NCBI RefSeq assembly: GCF_050948215.1
Contig: NW_027488827.1
Span: 186,001 to 250,000 of the forward strand
DNA length: 64,000 nucleotides
Origin: Halictus rubicundus
Taxonomy: Eukaryota; Arthropoda; Insecta; Hymenoptera; Halictidae
Direction of reading: 5' to 3'
A model generated the notes under the pieces. The model made no database searches. It was not told the DNA's origin and saw nothing but the letters and a program-made list of their open reading frames with translations. The position numbers and the translations under genes are program-made. Shown here in pieces: positions 31,094 through 40,227 of the stretch (the first letter of the stretch is position 1; each line of letters begins with the position of its first letter).

Positions 31094-31597
31094 TGTCGGA
31101 GGCTGGGCGGACTCTTCCGTCCTCGGACCCGTCGGAGATTGTCCGTCGTCGTTCTCCATCGTTTCGCTCCTTTCGCGCTTACGCGAACGTCGTATGGACT
31201 CTACTCGTACACGCGATGCCGCATCGCGTAGCACAACGAGAGACACGTCAACGAGCACACGGGCCGCACAGAATGTTCGCGTACGTCTTTCTGTTCTTTT
31301 ACTCTCGAGAAGTCGCTTTCCTCAAAGCTAGTCTTCGCTCTACCGTCCCGGAAACTATTCTGTCGCCCGTGGTCACGTTCAACAGGGTCCCAGCCCATCA
31401 TTCCAGGTACCCTGTCTCGCATCTCCCTTTGCCCCGCGCGCGAAGAGGGGTAGCGCAGGTACGCAGGGACTGTTTTATTGCCCCTTCGCAGGGCAATTAT
31501 CAGGGTACGGTAAATCGTTATTTTACAATTAAACTAAGTCCTATAGGCGTTACGCGTTGTTGCCGACGGGGTGCATCGCTGCCATCACGCCCCGACA
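31094..31597 (-). repeat. Solo LTR (TGTCGG...CCGACA), copy 2
   Basis: Inverted relative of the LTR at 18,280-18,714: on the plus strand it reads TGTCGGAGGC at the left and GCCCCGACA at the right. TATATA flanks both sides, compatible with a 4-6 bp target duplication in a TA-rich site. Compared with copy 1 it has extra sequence near 31,430-31,465 and 31,540-31,585. No internal element sequence adjoins it, so it is probably a solo LTR. Confidence 0.72.
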
Positions 31598-32879
31598 TAT
31601 ATATCATTTATTGATTCCCCTCGGGTTACAATTTTGACCCTTTTAGTGCCGGGCGAAAAAGAGGTGCCTATGCGAGAATAACCGGCCGAATTTCACGGTT
31701 TTACTAGGGTTTGGGAAAATGCTCATAAAAACCAAACAAGAAACAATGTTCAAAATTCAATATTCAATATTCAAAATTCAATATTCAATATTCAATATTC
31801 AATGTTCAATATTCATGATTCAAAAAGCAGTATATTAAGGACGATATAGAGAACAAAACAATGACACTAGTTTTTCCATATTCATTGAAAATTATATAAA
31901 TAACAAAGGTATAAAAGATCATAAAAAAAGTAAAAGTCCAGTTCTCTCTTACAAAATGTATTTGCACATACAAAAAGTCATCTTTTCATCATAATTTTAT
32001 ATAGACCATTTATTACAAAGTATATACTTTCCATTTCCGATATATTTTGTAACAAGATAAAGAATATTACATAACAAACATAAAAAATAACTCGAAGGTA
32101 TATGGTAAGCGCCGGACGGATTATCTCTTCCGAAATACGTAATTGTTATAGGTTGGTGGCAAAATTTTAGAAATCCTGTCTTGCTAATTGTTGGTTTGTC
32201 AAAAACAAAAATGTTTGACACAAGCGGAAAACAACGGCGATAACAAAAATGACGCTTTCAGACTGTCACTGGGGCAAAACGAAATATACTGCTCACGACA
32301 ACGATCGAAGAAAAACGAACTGATCCTACGTCTCGCTGCGGCAATGCGATCTTATTTCGTGAGAGTCTTTAAACAGTCGTTTATAAAACGCTGTCGACAT
32401 GTTCCGATAAGGGCCCAACGCCACGGCGATTCACGCCGTAGGTTGGATCTTGCCTTAGCGGCGACCATCGATATTTATGTTAGATTTCGTTAGCTCCAAG
32501 CAATAGGAAAAAGTCGTCGTCCACAAAGAGTTAAAACGAAAAACTATTTTTTAAAATTCTCTCGTAATGAAATTAGACCATTTATAACGTCTTATAAATT
32601 TATTTAGAGATAGAGTTATCCCGCAATGCGAATAGTAAAGCGCTATAAGGCGCGGGCCGATATATCGACTCTGGCACTTCTCGCCAGTGCAGCAAGAGCT
32701 GATATATCGGCCTTCGGCACTATAAGGGTTAATTACATCTCCAGCTTTCGCTCGCTCTTACCCTAATCTTAACCTTAAACTTATCCTAACTTACCCCAAC
32801 TTAATTAAACTTATCCTAAAAACACGCCATAGAGGGAGAGGAGAGAGAGAGCGATCTTACACTAATATCCGCCGCGTTC

Positions 32880-33720
32880 TTATTTTTCTCTCTCCCACAC
32901 ACACATGCTTCTCTGCTCTCCCTCCTACCTGCACCTCACCCATCCTTCCCGCGCCTCCTGGACCTCCTCTTCCCGCTGCTCTCTCCTTCACTCCATTCCT
33001 ATGCATTCTCTCCATTTACTTCCTCTCCCATACCTCTTCCATTCCTGCTCTTCCTCCATTCATCCACCTTCCTCATCCATTCCTCTCCTTCTCCTTCATC
33101 CCCTAATACTTCCCCCACCATCCCATGCCAACCTCCCCCTCATCATCACCCATACACATTTCCCACACATGCTCCCACGTTTCCTCCTCGCACCCACAGA
33201 CCCTTCATACTTTCTTCTCCGCCAACCAATACTTTCCACCTCTCATCTCGTTTCCCAACCTGTACCTGGCCACCTGCTCTCTCCCAACCCTTTCTTCAGA
33301 TACACTGGTATCCCCTCTCCCTTCACCCTCCCAAACCACATGTTGTACCTTGCTCTTCCTATCTTTTCCCATCTCTCCCCCTGTTGCTTCTTCTTTTCCC
33401 TTTTCACTATCTCCTCACTCACTGCCTCTATCCTCTCCTCCATCATCTCAGCCGCCTCCTCCGCTGCCCAGCCCCTCTCTTCCCAAAAACGCTGTCTCAC
33501 CTTCTCCCAACCTACTACCTCCCCTCCCCTTCTAAACCTTCTCATACCTGCTCCCAGCACAACCTAGCTAGCTCCCCCCTTCTCCCGCCCTCAACTTCTT
33601 CTGGTACCAACCATGCCCTTAACCCCGTCCTCCCTCACAACAACTCCCTCTGCAGCTCTTCCCTCACCATATTACCCCGGTGTGCACCGCTCTACTCTTA
33701 GGACCCACCTCAGAAACCTC
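32880..33720 (-). pseudogene. LINE ORF2 C-terminal fragment, frame-disrupted
   Basis: On the minus strand the frame contains WEKIGRARYNMWFGRVKGEG and GIPVYLKKGLGESRW, then a Gly/Glu/Arg-rich segment that continues, after frame changes, into the ETWEHVWE-type zinc-knuckle region shared with 46,299. This is the C-terminal portion of a non-LTR retrotransposon protein repeated in the window. Reverse transcriptase is not present. The strand-complement frames (Ser/Pro/His-rich) are shadows. Confidence 0.65.
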
Positions 33721-33895
33721 TCCTGCAACCTTTCCGCCCCTTCCCATTCCTTCCTACACCTCCTCTAATAAACTAATCCTTCTAACTTCTCAATAAAATT
33801 CAAGTCATTTGATCTAATTTTTAAAAAGTTATGTTGCTTCAAATAGTGTAGACTCAGTTTTGCTCGTTAGTGTACATTAATATATACATTAATAA

Positions 33896-34087
33896 TCAAA
33901 TTACGACAAGTGCCCAAAGACAGGTCGTTTGTCCGCACTGTACGACAGTCTCTTTATTTTCCGAGATATTTGCAAATAACTGTCTATTTTGATGTGAAAT
34001 TCTGCCTATTTTGAATGACCGAATTTGTTCTTTAGGATGGAGGAGAGTTCTTTCGTTAAAATCTACAAGGGCATTTTTATTATCCAC
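33896..34087 (-). CDS. Exon unit X, open frame
   Basis: A minus-strand frame of about 63 residues (VDNKNALVDFNERTLLHPKE, then EQIRSFKIGRISHQNRQLF, then NISENKETVVQCGQTTC). It is preceded by an acceptor-like TTTCATAG. The same sequence recurs at 25,670-25,930 and 41,920-42,200, where single-base changes alter or break the frame. In every array part X lies downstream of the Y units on the minus strand, as a last exon would. The function is unknown. Confidence 0.3.
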   Translation of the reverse strand: MDNKNALVDFNERTLLHPKEQIRSFKIGRISHQNRQLFANISENKETVVQCGQTTCLWALVVI

Positions 34088-34187
34088 CCTATGAAATTAT
34101 TGAGTCGAAGGGGTCAATGTTCTTGAACTTTGCAATCAAATTCACGGAAGTAATTCAACGGTGGTTCATCAACGTTGAATGAAGTCA

Positions 34188-34487
34188 TCACATGTGCAAG
34201 TATTTTAGGTACAGACAATTTTTAATTGCACCGCAAACGATCCCTTCATTTATTCTCAATTTGTCCCTAAAATTTATTTTCCTTACCGCGTGTAGTAGCT
34301 TGAAGACTTCACCTTCTACCATTGGATACATGTTATTATTTATTTTCAGTGCTTTCAAATGGGTGAGGTTCGCCAACGGATGCAGTGCTGGTTCGCTCTT
34401 TACGTCACGGACTGGTTCCTCGGCCACCCCAGGGCCTCGAGTTTCGTTTTCAACGGTTAAGAAGTAATTTTGCAGGTATTTTCTCAT
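34188..34487 (-). CDS. LRR-like exon unit, copy Y2
   Basis: 99-residue frame MRKYLQNYFLTVENETRGPG, then PLANLTHLKALKINNNMYPM and VFKLLHAVRKINF. It differs from Y3 by a few residues (T to A, T to M, final L to M). See Y1 for the reading of the pattern and the alternatives. Confidence 0.4.
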   Translation of the reverse strand: MRKYLQNYFLTVENETRGPGVAEEPVRDVKSEPALHPLANLTHLKALKINNNMYPMVEGEVFKLLHAVRKINFRDKLRINEGIVCGAIKNCLYLKYLHM

Positions 34488-34779
34488 TATTTCTTTATCA
34501 ATGTTTTATTTGAATAGATCTTGTTCTCTTGAATTTGGAATTTATGTGATATGGGTCTTAATGATTGGTATTTCTTTCTGACTTCTGTGAAATATATTCT
34601 TTACGTTCCTTGAGTTTAGCGCCTTATATATATACATTAATATATGAAGCGAGGTATGAAATCATCGAGTCGAAGTGGTCAATGTTCTTTAACTTTGCAG
34701 TCAAATTCACGAAAGTAATTTATTCATGATATACTATTGTATATGTATCCATTGAGTTCATCAACGTTGAATGAAGTCT

Positions 34780-35079
34780 TCACAAGTGCAAGTATTTCAG
34801 GTACAGACAATTTTTAATTGCACCGCAAACGATCCCTTCATTTATTCTCAATTTGTCCCTAAAATTTATTTTCCTTACCGCGTGTAGTAGCTTGAAGACT
34901 TCACCTTCTACCGTTGGATACATGTTATTATTTATTTTCAGTGTTTTCAAATGGGTGAGGTTCGCCAACGGATGCAGTGCTGGTTCGCTCTTTACGTCAC
35001 GGACTGGTTCCTCGGCCACCCCAGGGCCTCGAGTTTCGTTTTCAACGGTTAAGAAGTAATTTTGCAGGTATTTTCTCAT
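34780..35079 (-). CDS. LRR-like exon unit, copy Y3
   Basis: 99-residue frame with LHPLANLTHLKTLKINNNMY and GAIKNCLYLKYLHL. It is the copy closest to the consensus of the array, and a possible donor GTGAAG overlaps its stop codon. Confidence 0.4.
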   Translation of the reverse strand: MRKYLQNYFLTVENETRGPGVAEEPVRDVKSEPALHPLANLTHLKTLKINNNMYPTVEGEVFKLLHAVRKINFRDKLRINEGIVCGAIKNCLYLKYLHL

Positions 35080-35371
35080 TATTTCTTTATCAATGTTTTA
35101 TTTGAATAGATCTTGTTCTCTTGAATTTGGAATTTATGTGATATGGGTCTTAATGATTGGTATTTCTTTCTGACTTCTGTGAAATATATTCTTTACGTTC
35201 CTTGAGTTTAGCGCCTTATATATATACATTAATATATGAAGCGAGGTATGAAATCATCGAGTCGAAGTGGTCAATGTTCTTTAACTTTGCAGTCAAATTC
35301 ACGAAAGTAATTTATTCATGATATACTATTGTATATGTATCCATTGAGTTCATCAACGTTGAATGAAGTCT

Positions 35372-35671
35372 TCACAAGTGCAAGTATTTCAGGTACAGAC
35401 AATTTTTAATTGCGCCGCAAACGATCCCTTCATTTATTCTCAATTTGTCCCTACAATTTATTTTCCTTACCTCGTGGAGTAGCTTGAAAACTTCACCTTC
35501 TGCCGTTGGATACATGTTATTATTTATTTTCAGTGTTTTCAAATGGGTGAGGTTCGCCAACGGATGCAGTGCTGGTTCGCTCTTTACGTCACGGACTGGT
35601 TCCTCGGCCACCCCAGGGCCTCGAGTTTCGTTTTCAACGGTTAAGAAGTAATTTTGCAGGTATTTTCTCAT
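35372..35671 (-). CDS. LRR-like exon unit, copy Y4
   Basis: 99-residue frame differing from Y3 at V to A, A to E and F to C (KLLHEVRKINCRDK), so substitutions have accumulated without stops or shifts. It is the copy nearest to the BEL/Pao insertion. Confidence 0.4.
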   Translation of the reverse strand: MRKYLQNYFLTVENETRGPGVAEEPVRDVKSEPALHPLANLTHLKTLKINNNMYPTAEGEVFKLLHEVRKINCRDKLRINEGIVCGAIKNCLYLKYLHL

Positions 35672-35868
35672 TATTTCTTTATCAATGTTTTAATTTGAAT
35701 AGATCTTGTTCTCTTGAATTTGGAATTTATGGGATATAGGTCTTAGGGATGGGTATTTCCTTATGACTTCTGTGAAATATATTCTTTACGTTCCTTGAGT
35801 TTTAGCGCCTTATATATATATATATATACATTAATATATGAAGCGAGTTATAGAAGACGCGTTATAAC

Positions 35869-36367
35869 TGTTCGGTTCGAGATTTCTTAAATGGTACTTG
35901 GTGGTTCGCGATATATGTTTATTTCGGAGAGTTCGTCTCGTCCGTCTGCCTGTTCGATTTGTTTTCTGATCTGTCTTGTCGTGTCCTGTCTGTCGTCAGT
36001 TCGGTTTTATCGTGATTGGATGATTTTGGATTTAGGTGGGAAAATATAGTGTTTTGTAATTGGACGTGGGTGCATTGGGAGGAGTTTTGAGTTGATGGGA
36101 GTGGGAGACTGTCAGGGATTCCTGGTTTTGTCTTCGTTCGTCAATGGCGTGATTTATTACTGTTTTTCGTTCGTCGTTTCGTTAGTTTGGTCGCATGTGC
36201 TGTTCGTCTGTCGGGGTCGGGATTGTCGAATTGCGGTGGTCGTAAACTAATTTTCTTGGTCGTTTATAGCTATTTGGCACGTTTTTAATGAGACATCCCT
36301 TTCAGGTATGTCCCTTTGTCGCCTGGAGGAACGGTACGGTACGACCTTCGGTGTTGCCGTCGCAACA
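35869..36367 (-). repeat. BEL/Pao 3' LTR
   Basis: Read on the minus strand it starts TGTTGCGACGGCAACACC after a G-rich tract (AAGGGGGCCGGCA, a polypurine-type site) and ends CGAACCGAACA at 35,869. It lies downstream of the BEL integrase fragment at 39,215 in the same orientation. The mariner at 36,485-39,110 separates the two. The 5' LTR is not in the window. Confidence 0.6.
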
Positions 36368-36794
36368 TGCCGGCCCCCTTGAATGACTCTGTTCAACTGC
36401 TTCGATGGTCTATATCAATTCGTCTATATGGTAATGAAATTTACAATGAATCTACCTTGCCTCTTATATGTATATATATATATACAGGGTGAGTCACCAA
36501 ACGTTAGCACCTCAAATATCTTTGTTGTTTCTAAAGATACGTAAAATATGGTAAGGACAAGTTGAATGGTACAATGGGGCTGACTCGATACAAAAAAAAT
36601 TTTGTTTTTATGTCATTTTTTTGGAGATATCAAGGTCACCTTGACTTTTTTAAATGGAACCACCCTTTTTTAAACACCTACAATGATAGTCCCTTTCATT
36701 AGGAATTCAGTGACTATAATTAGTCCAAGGTCATTCAAGGTCAAGGACAGAAAAAACGTATAAAACTAAAATATGGAAGCAGAATACCTGTATT

Positions 36795-37829
36795 TTATAA
36801 ATGTTCGAAATGATGGCCGCCTGCGTCGATACATTGTTGTAAACGAGCTCTGAAGGAATGTTGAACTCTGATAAGTGTATCCGACGTGATATTCGTACAT
36901 GCTGTGATGATACGCTGACGCATATCTTCAACTGTTGTTGGAGCATCCGTGTACACGGTATCTTTTAGCAGACCCCATAACAAGAAATCCAGTGGATTTA
37001 AATCAGGCGAACGTGCTGGCCATGAAACTGTTCCGCCTCGTCCAATCCATCGGTTTGGATATCGAGAATACAACGTTTCTCTTGCTACTCGTGCATAATG
37101 AGCAGGACAAGCGTCATGTTGGTACCACATATCGTAGCGATTTTGTAAAGGGACATCTTCTAACAAAATTGGCAGATCTTGCAAAAATTGAGCGTATTTC
37201 TCTCCCGTCATCATTCCGTTAACGAAATATGGTCCAATTACTTTGTCGTTCAAAATACCACACCTCACGTTTACGCTCCGTTGTCTTTGATGATCAATTT
37301 CTCGCAGCCAGTGCGGATTATCCACAGACCAATAATGGGCGTTCCGTAGATTAATTGAGCCATGATTAGTAAATGTTGCTTCGTCCGTAAACAAGACATT
37401 AGAAAAAAATGAATGATTTTGAAGCAATCCCCATTGACAAAAGTTAATTCTATTTTGAAAATCATTCCCGTGCAATTCTTGATGGAGCGATATGTGGAAC
37501 GGATGAAATTTATGTCGGGCCAGAATTCGTATTACGCTACTTTGACTTATGCCTGCTTCCCGGGCAATTTTTCTCGTACTCACGTGAGGATTGACAGCTA
37601 TAGCTGCTAAAATATTAATTTTATTGTCTTCATTAGTCGTGGGATTCTTCCGTTTGTACTGTCTTGCATGTACACTTCCAGTACTTCGAAACAACCTGTA
37701 CGTATTAGTGAAAGTATGTCTAGAAGGAGTGTTTCGCTCGGGGTACCTTTCTTCATAAAGTCGTCGGGCCTGCACTGCATTTTTTCTACATTCACAGTAA
37801 ATCGTGATCATATCACACTTTTCAGTCAT
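36795..37829 (-). CDS. Mariner-superfamily transposase, apparently intact
   Basis: Starting at MTEKCDMITIYCECRKNA (ATG at 37,829; an in-frame upstream extension to 37,964 lacks family similarity) the protein has 344 residues. Residues 5-60 form the DUF4817-type helix-turn-helix (ARRLYEERYPERNTPSRHTF), and residues 70-115 a second one (VSTRKIAREAGISQSSVIRI). The DDE_3-type core shows FTDEATFTNHG, YQHDACPAHYA and RSPDLNPLDFLLWG, giving D, D and D as the metal-binding candidates in these blocks. No stop or frameshift is seen. The nested MITE lies between the 5' end of the gene and the terminus and may separate it from its promoter. Confidence 0.85.
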   Translation of the reverse strand: MTEKCDMITIYCECRKNAVQARRLYEERYPERNTPSRHTFTNTYRLFRSTGSVHARQYKRKNPTTNEDNKINILAAIAVNPHVSTRKIAREAGISQSSVIRILARHKFHPFHISLHQELHGNDFQNRINFCQWGLLQNHSFFSNVLFTDEATFTNHGSINLRNAHYWSVDNPHWLREIDHQRQRSVNVRCGILNDKVIGPYFVNGMMTGEKYAQFLQDLPILLEDVPLQNRYDMWYQHDACPAHYARVARETLYSRYPNRWIGRGGTVSWPARSPDLNPLDFLLWGLLKDTVYTDAPTTVEDMRQRIITACTNITSDTLIRVQHSFRARLQQCIDAGGHHFEHL

Positions 37830-37976
37830 CGAATATAACAGCGGAATCGCGTTTGGAAACATACTGATAGTAAATAAGAATGCTGAATAACATTGAAGGA
37901 CCTTAGTATGTATGTTTACTTTAACTACGACCATAGTATGTTTACTATTTCCTACAAGTCTCAACCGTGATAAACG

Positions 37977-38801
37977 GGGTTACCCTGAGATCGTCGACAA
38001 CTCATTTCACCGACACTGTTTTCATCGACACGATTTGACCGACATTAACTTTCGTGGACAGTATGTTTTCATCGACATGGTCAGATAGCCGACAAATATT
38101 TTCATCTACACGGTTTGACCGACACTATGTTTTCATTGACACGGTCAAATCGTCAACAAATGTTTTCATCGATAGTCTATATTTAGCGACAGAATTAAGT
38201 TCATTCGTTCCTCTGATATAATCCGCTGCATTTCAAATTACATAAGTCTTGGCTCAAAAAATGTTTGACTTATAATCCTCATACAGGGTGTGGGCTTGGG
38301 GGCGACGCGCCTTCACTACCGGGAAAGTAAGGGTTCAACTTGAAAAATACTGTCTACGCTCGGTAGTCTGCCATGGAAAAGGGGATGGTCATATTTTTGT
38401 ATATTTTTTAGGCCATTATCTAGATCTAGAATATGGAATCGAAAAAATAATAAGAATAGGTCTGGGTCAGATTTGAAATTGTGGCTGTCGATAAAGTACA
38501 CATGATATAGCAAAGGTACAAATTGGGAAGTATAATAACAATTTCTTAAGTAGCTATCAGTTCGTGGAAACGAATGAACTCAAACCCGTTGGTAAATACG
38601 GACAGTCAATGAAAACATTTGTTGACGATTTGACCGTGTCAATGAAAACATAGTGTCGGTCAAACCGTGTAGATGAAAATATTTGTCGGCTATCTGACCA
38701 TGTCGATGAAAACATACTGTCCACGAAAGTTAATGTCGGTCAAATCGTGTCGATGAAAACAGTGTCGGTGAAATGAGTTGTCGACGATCTCAGGGTAACC
38801 C
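37977..38801. mobile_element. 825 bp foldback MITE with 8 bp target duplication
   Basis: Terminal repeats begin GGGTTACCCTGAGATCGTCG and are about 195 bp long (37,977-38,170 and 38,606-38,801). They are made of degenerate internal repeats of a TTTTCATCGACACGG motif. GATAAACG is present on both flanks (37,969-37,976 and 38,802-38,809), a perfect 8 bp duplication. Eight bp duplications are typical of hAT, P and Merlin elements, but the termini do not decide among them. The centre has no recognised gene. Confidence 0.85.
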
Positions 38802-39214
38802 GATAAACGTATTCTGCTTCCATATTTTAGTTTTATACGTTTTTCTGTCCTTGACCTTGAATGACCTTGGACTAATTATAGTCACTGAATTACTAATGAA
38901 AGGGACTATCATTGTAGGTGTTTAAAAAAGGGTGGTTCCATTTAAAAAAAGTCAAGGTGACCTTGATATCTCCAAAAAAATGACATAAAAACAAAATTTT
39001 TTGCATCGTGTCACCCCCATTGTACCATTCAACTTTGTCCTTACCATATTTTACGTATCTTTAGAAACAACAAAGATATTTGAGGTGCTAACGTTTGGTG
39101 ACTCACCCTGTATACATGCTATTTACATTGGTCTTAATATTATTCGCCTATTTACCTAGTTCCTTGATCTGATTGTTAACTATATACAGCGTCCGTATTT
39201 TACAATGTTGTTCT

Positions 39215-39981
39215 TTATATCGGTAGCGGCGCGAGACATTTTACCGACCGTTTGTATTCGCCTTTCGCGGTTCTTATTGTGACTACCCTAACTATGTCGT
39301 CTTGTCCGGGATGAAGTTTGGTTACCCGTGCGAGGGTCCATTGCATTGCAGGTAAATTGTCGTCCCGCACTCTTACGATACTGCCTATTTCTATTTTTTC
39401 GGGTTTATGTTTATGCCATTTTTTACGTGTGGTCAACTCGTGGAGGTATTCCTTCCTCCATCGTTGCCAGAAATGATGTCGCATTTTTTGCACATGCTGC
39501 CAGGACGACAATCGACCGGATGGAATGTTTGATATTTCGTAATCGGGTATGCCATTTAACGTATCACCAATCAAGAAGTGTGCTGGTGTCAAAACGGATA
39601 AATCGTTTGGGTCGGAGGACAGAGGTGTTAACGGCCATGAGTTGAGAATCGCTTCAATTTGATTGATATATGTTAATAACGCTTGGTATGATAACAAGGT
39701 GTCGCCTATTACTCGTGTTAAATGAAACTTTAGTGATTTTACGGCAGCTTCCCAAAGTCCGCCGAAATGCGGGGATCGCGGTGGGATGACGTGCCATTTT
39801 ATGGATTCGTTGGCCAATATGTTCCCTGATTATCCGCAATCTTAATCAACGCGGTCGATAACAATACTTTCGAAGGAATATTAATCGAGTTTAATGAGGT
39901 TTTTTGGAGATTGTGTGGCCTGATTCGAATTCTGCGTGTCTTTTTTGAAAATATCTCGAGATCTAATAATTTTTTTGCCAT
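39215..39981 (-). pseudogene. BEL/Pao polyprotein with large internal deletion
   Basis: On the minus strand, 39,215-39,817 encodes the integrase C-terminal region: WHVIPPRSPHFGGLWEAAVK, LTPAHFLIGDTLNG, RWRKEYLHEL and the DUF5641-like tail ending SVKCLAPLPI. Just upstream (39,830-39,981) a different frame reads KVLLSTALIKIADNQG, which resembles the start of the BEL/Pao aspartic protease. A frameshift and a deletion of the protease rest, reverse transcriptase, RNase H and integrase core join the two. Defective. Confidence 0.75.
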
Positions 39982-40225
39982 GGTACCCTAATCATTTTTT
40001 ACGTAGAATGAACGGAAGAATCGATATGTGCAAAAAAAATATGCATTTCTATTTAAAGAAATGATGCAATTGTTAATTGCACATGCACTGCTGCATCTAA
40101 AAAAAATTTAAAGGGCCACAGATGTAGTGCTCTTCGAACCATTTATCTTTCTCCTTTATCATTTTTTGTAAATGCAATAATAACGGAGTTATGACTTAAA
40201 ACAATTGCGTGGATCACCCTGTATA
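39982..40225. repeat. Likely one-ended remnant of another mariner-type element
   Basis: The right edge reads GCGTGGATCACCCTGTA immediately before the Tc1 insertion site. A terminal ...CACCCTG next to TA resembles mariner termini, as in the element ending at 39,110. The opposite end was not found, so this is tentative. Confidence 0.3.
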
Positions 40226-40227
40226 TA

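Larger units (their letters stand above)
31088..33755 (-). mobile_element. LINE insertion with 15 bp target-site duplication
   Basis: ACACCTCGTCTAATA at 31,073-31,087 recurs as ACACCTCCTCTAATA at 33,756-33,770. Both are MITE sequence that is contiguous in other copies, so everything between arrived as one insertion or nested in it. The right part (about 32,720-33,720) is LINE coding and tail sequence in minus orientation, 5' truncated. The left part contains the LTR at 31,094-31,597 and about 1 kb (31,598-32,640) that I cannot assign, including a TTCAATATTCAA simple repeat near 31,745-31,815. Confidence 0.65.
27383..33872. mobile_element. Mariner-type MITE expanded by nested insertions
   Basis: Left terminus CACTAACGAGCAAAACTGAG at 27,383 and right terminus CTCAGTTTTGCTCGTTAGTG ending at 33,872, each next to TA (27,381-27,382 and 33,873-33,874). 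Between them are MITE sequences at 27,383-27,530, about 30,289-30,380, 30,831-31,087 and 33,756-33,872. These are separated by a Gypsy element, a piggyBac-like MITE and a LINE-bounded insertion. The MITE itself entered the exon-unit array. Confidence 0.8.
33890..35850 (-). repeat. LRR-like exon unit array, part B (592 bp period)
   Basis: Three Y units repeat with an exact spacing of 592 bp (frames at 34,188, 34,780 and 35,372). One X unit (about 33,905-34,170) stands at the left. The second and third repeats are nearly identical over their full length, including non-coding parts, so the amplification is recent or homogenised. Confidence 0.85.
36485..39110 (-). mobile_element. Complete mariner/Tc1-superfamily element with DUF4817-type transposase
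   Basis: Outer termini CAGGGTGAGTCACCAAACG and CGTTTGGTGACTCACCCTG, flanked by TA on both sides (36,483-36,484 and 39,111-39,112). The inverted repeats extend for about 300 bp with small differences, unusually long for the superfamily. Inside are one transposase frame on the minus strand and, in its 5' region, a nested 825 bp foldback MITE. It is inserted in the 3' non-coding part of a BEL/Pao element. Confidence 0.88.

Noticed and set aside
32905..33701. Long Ser/Pro/Leu-rich plus-strand frames
   Set aside because: They are complements of the Glu/Arg/Gly-rich LINE coding sequence on the minus strand.
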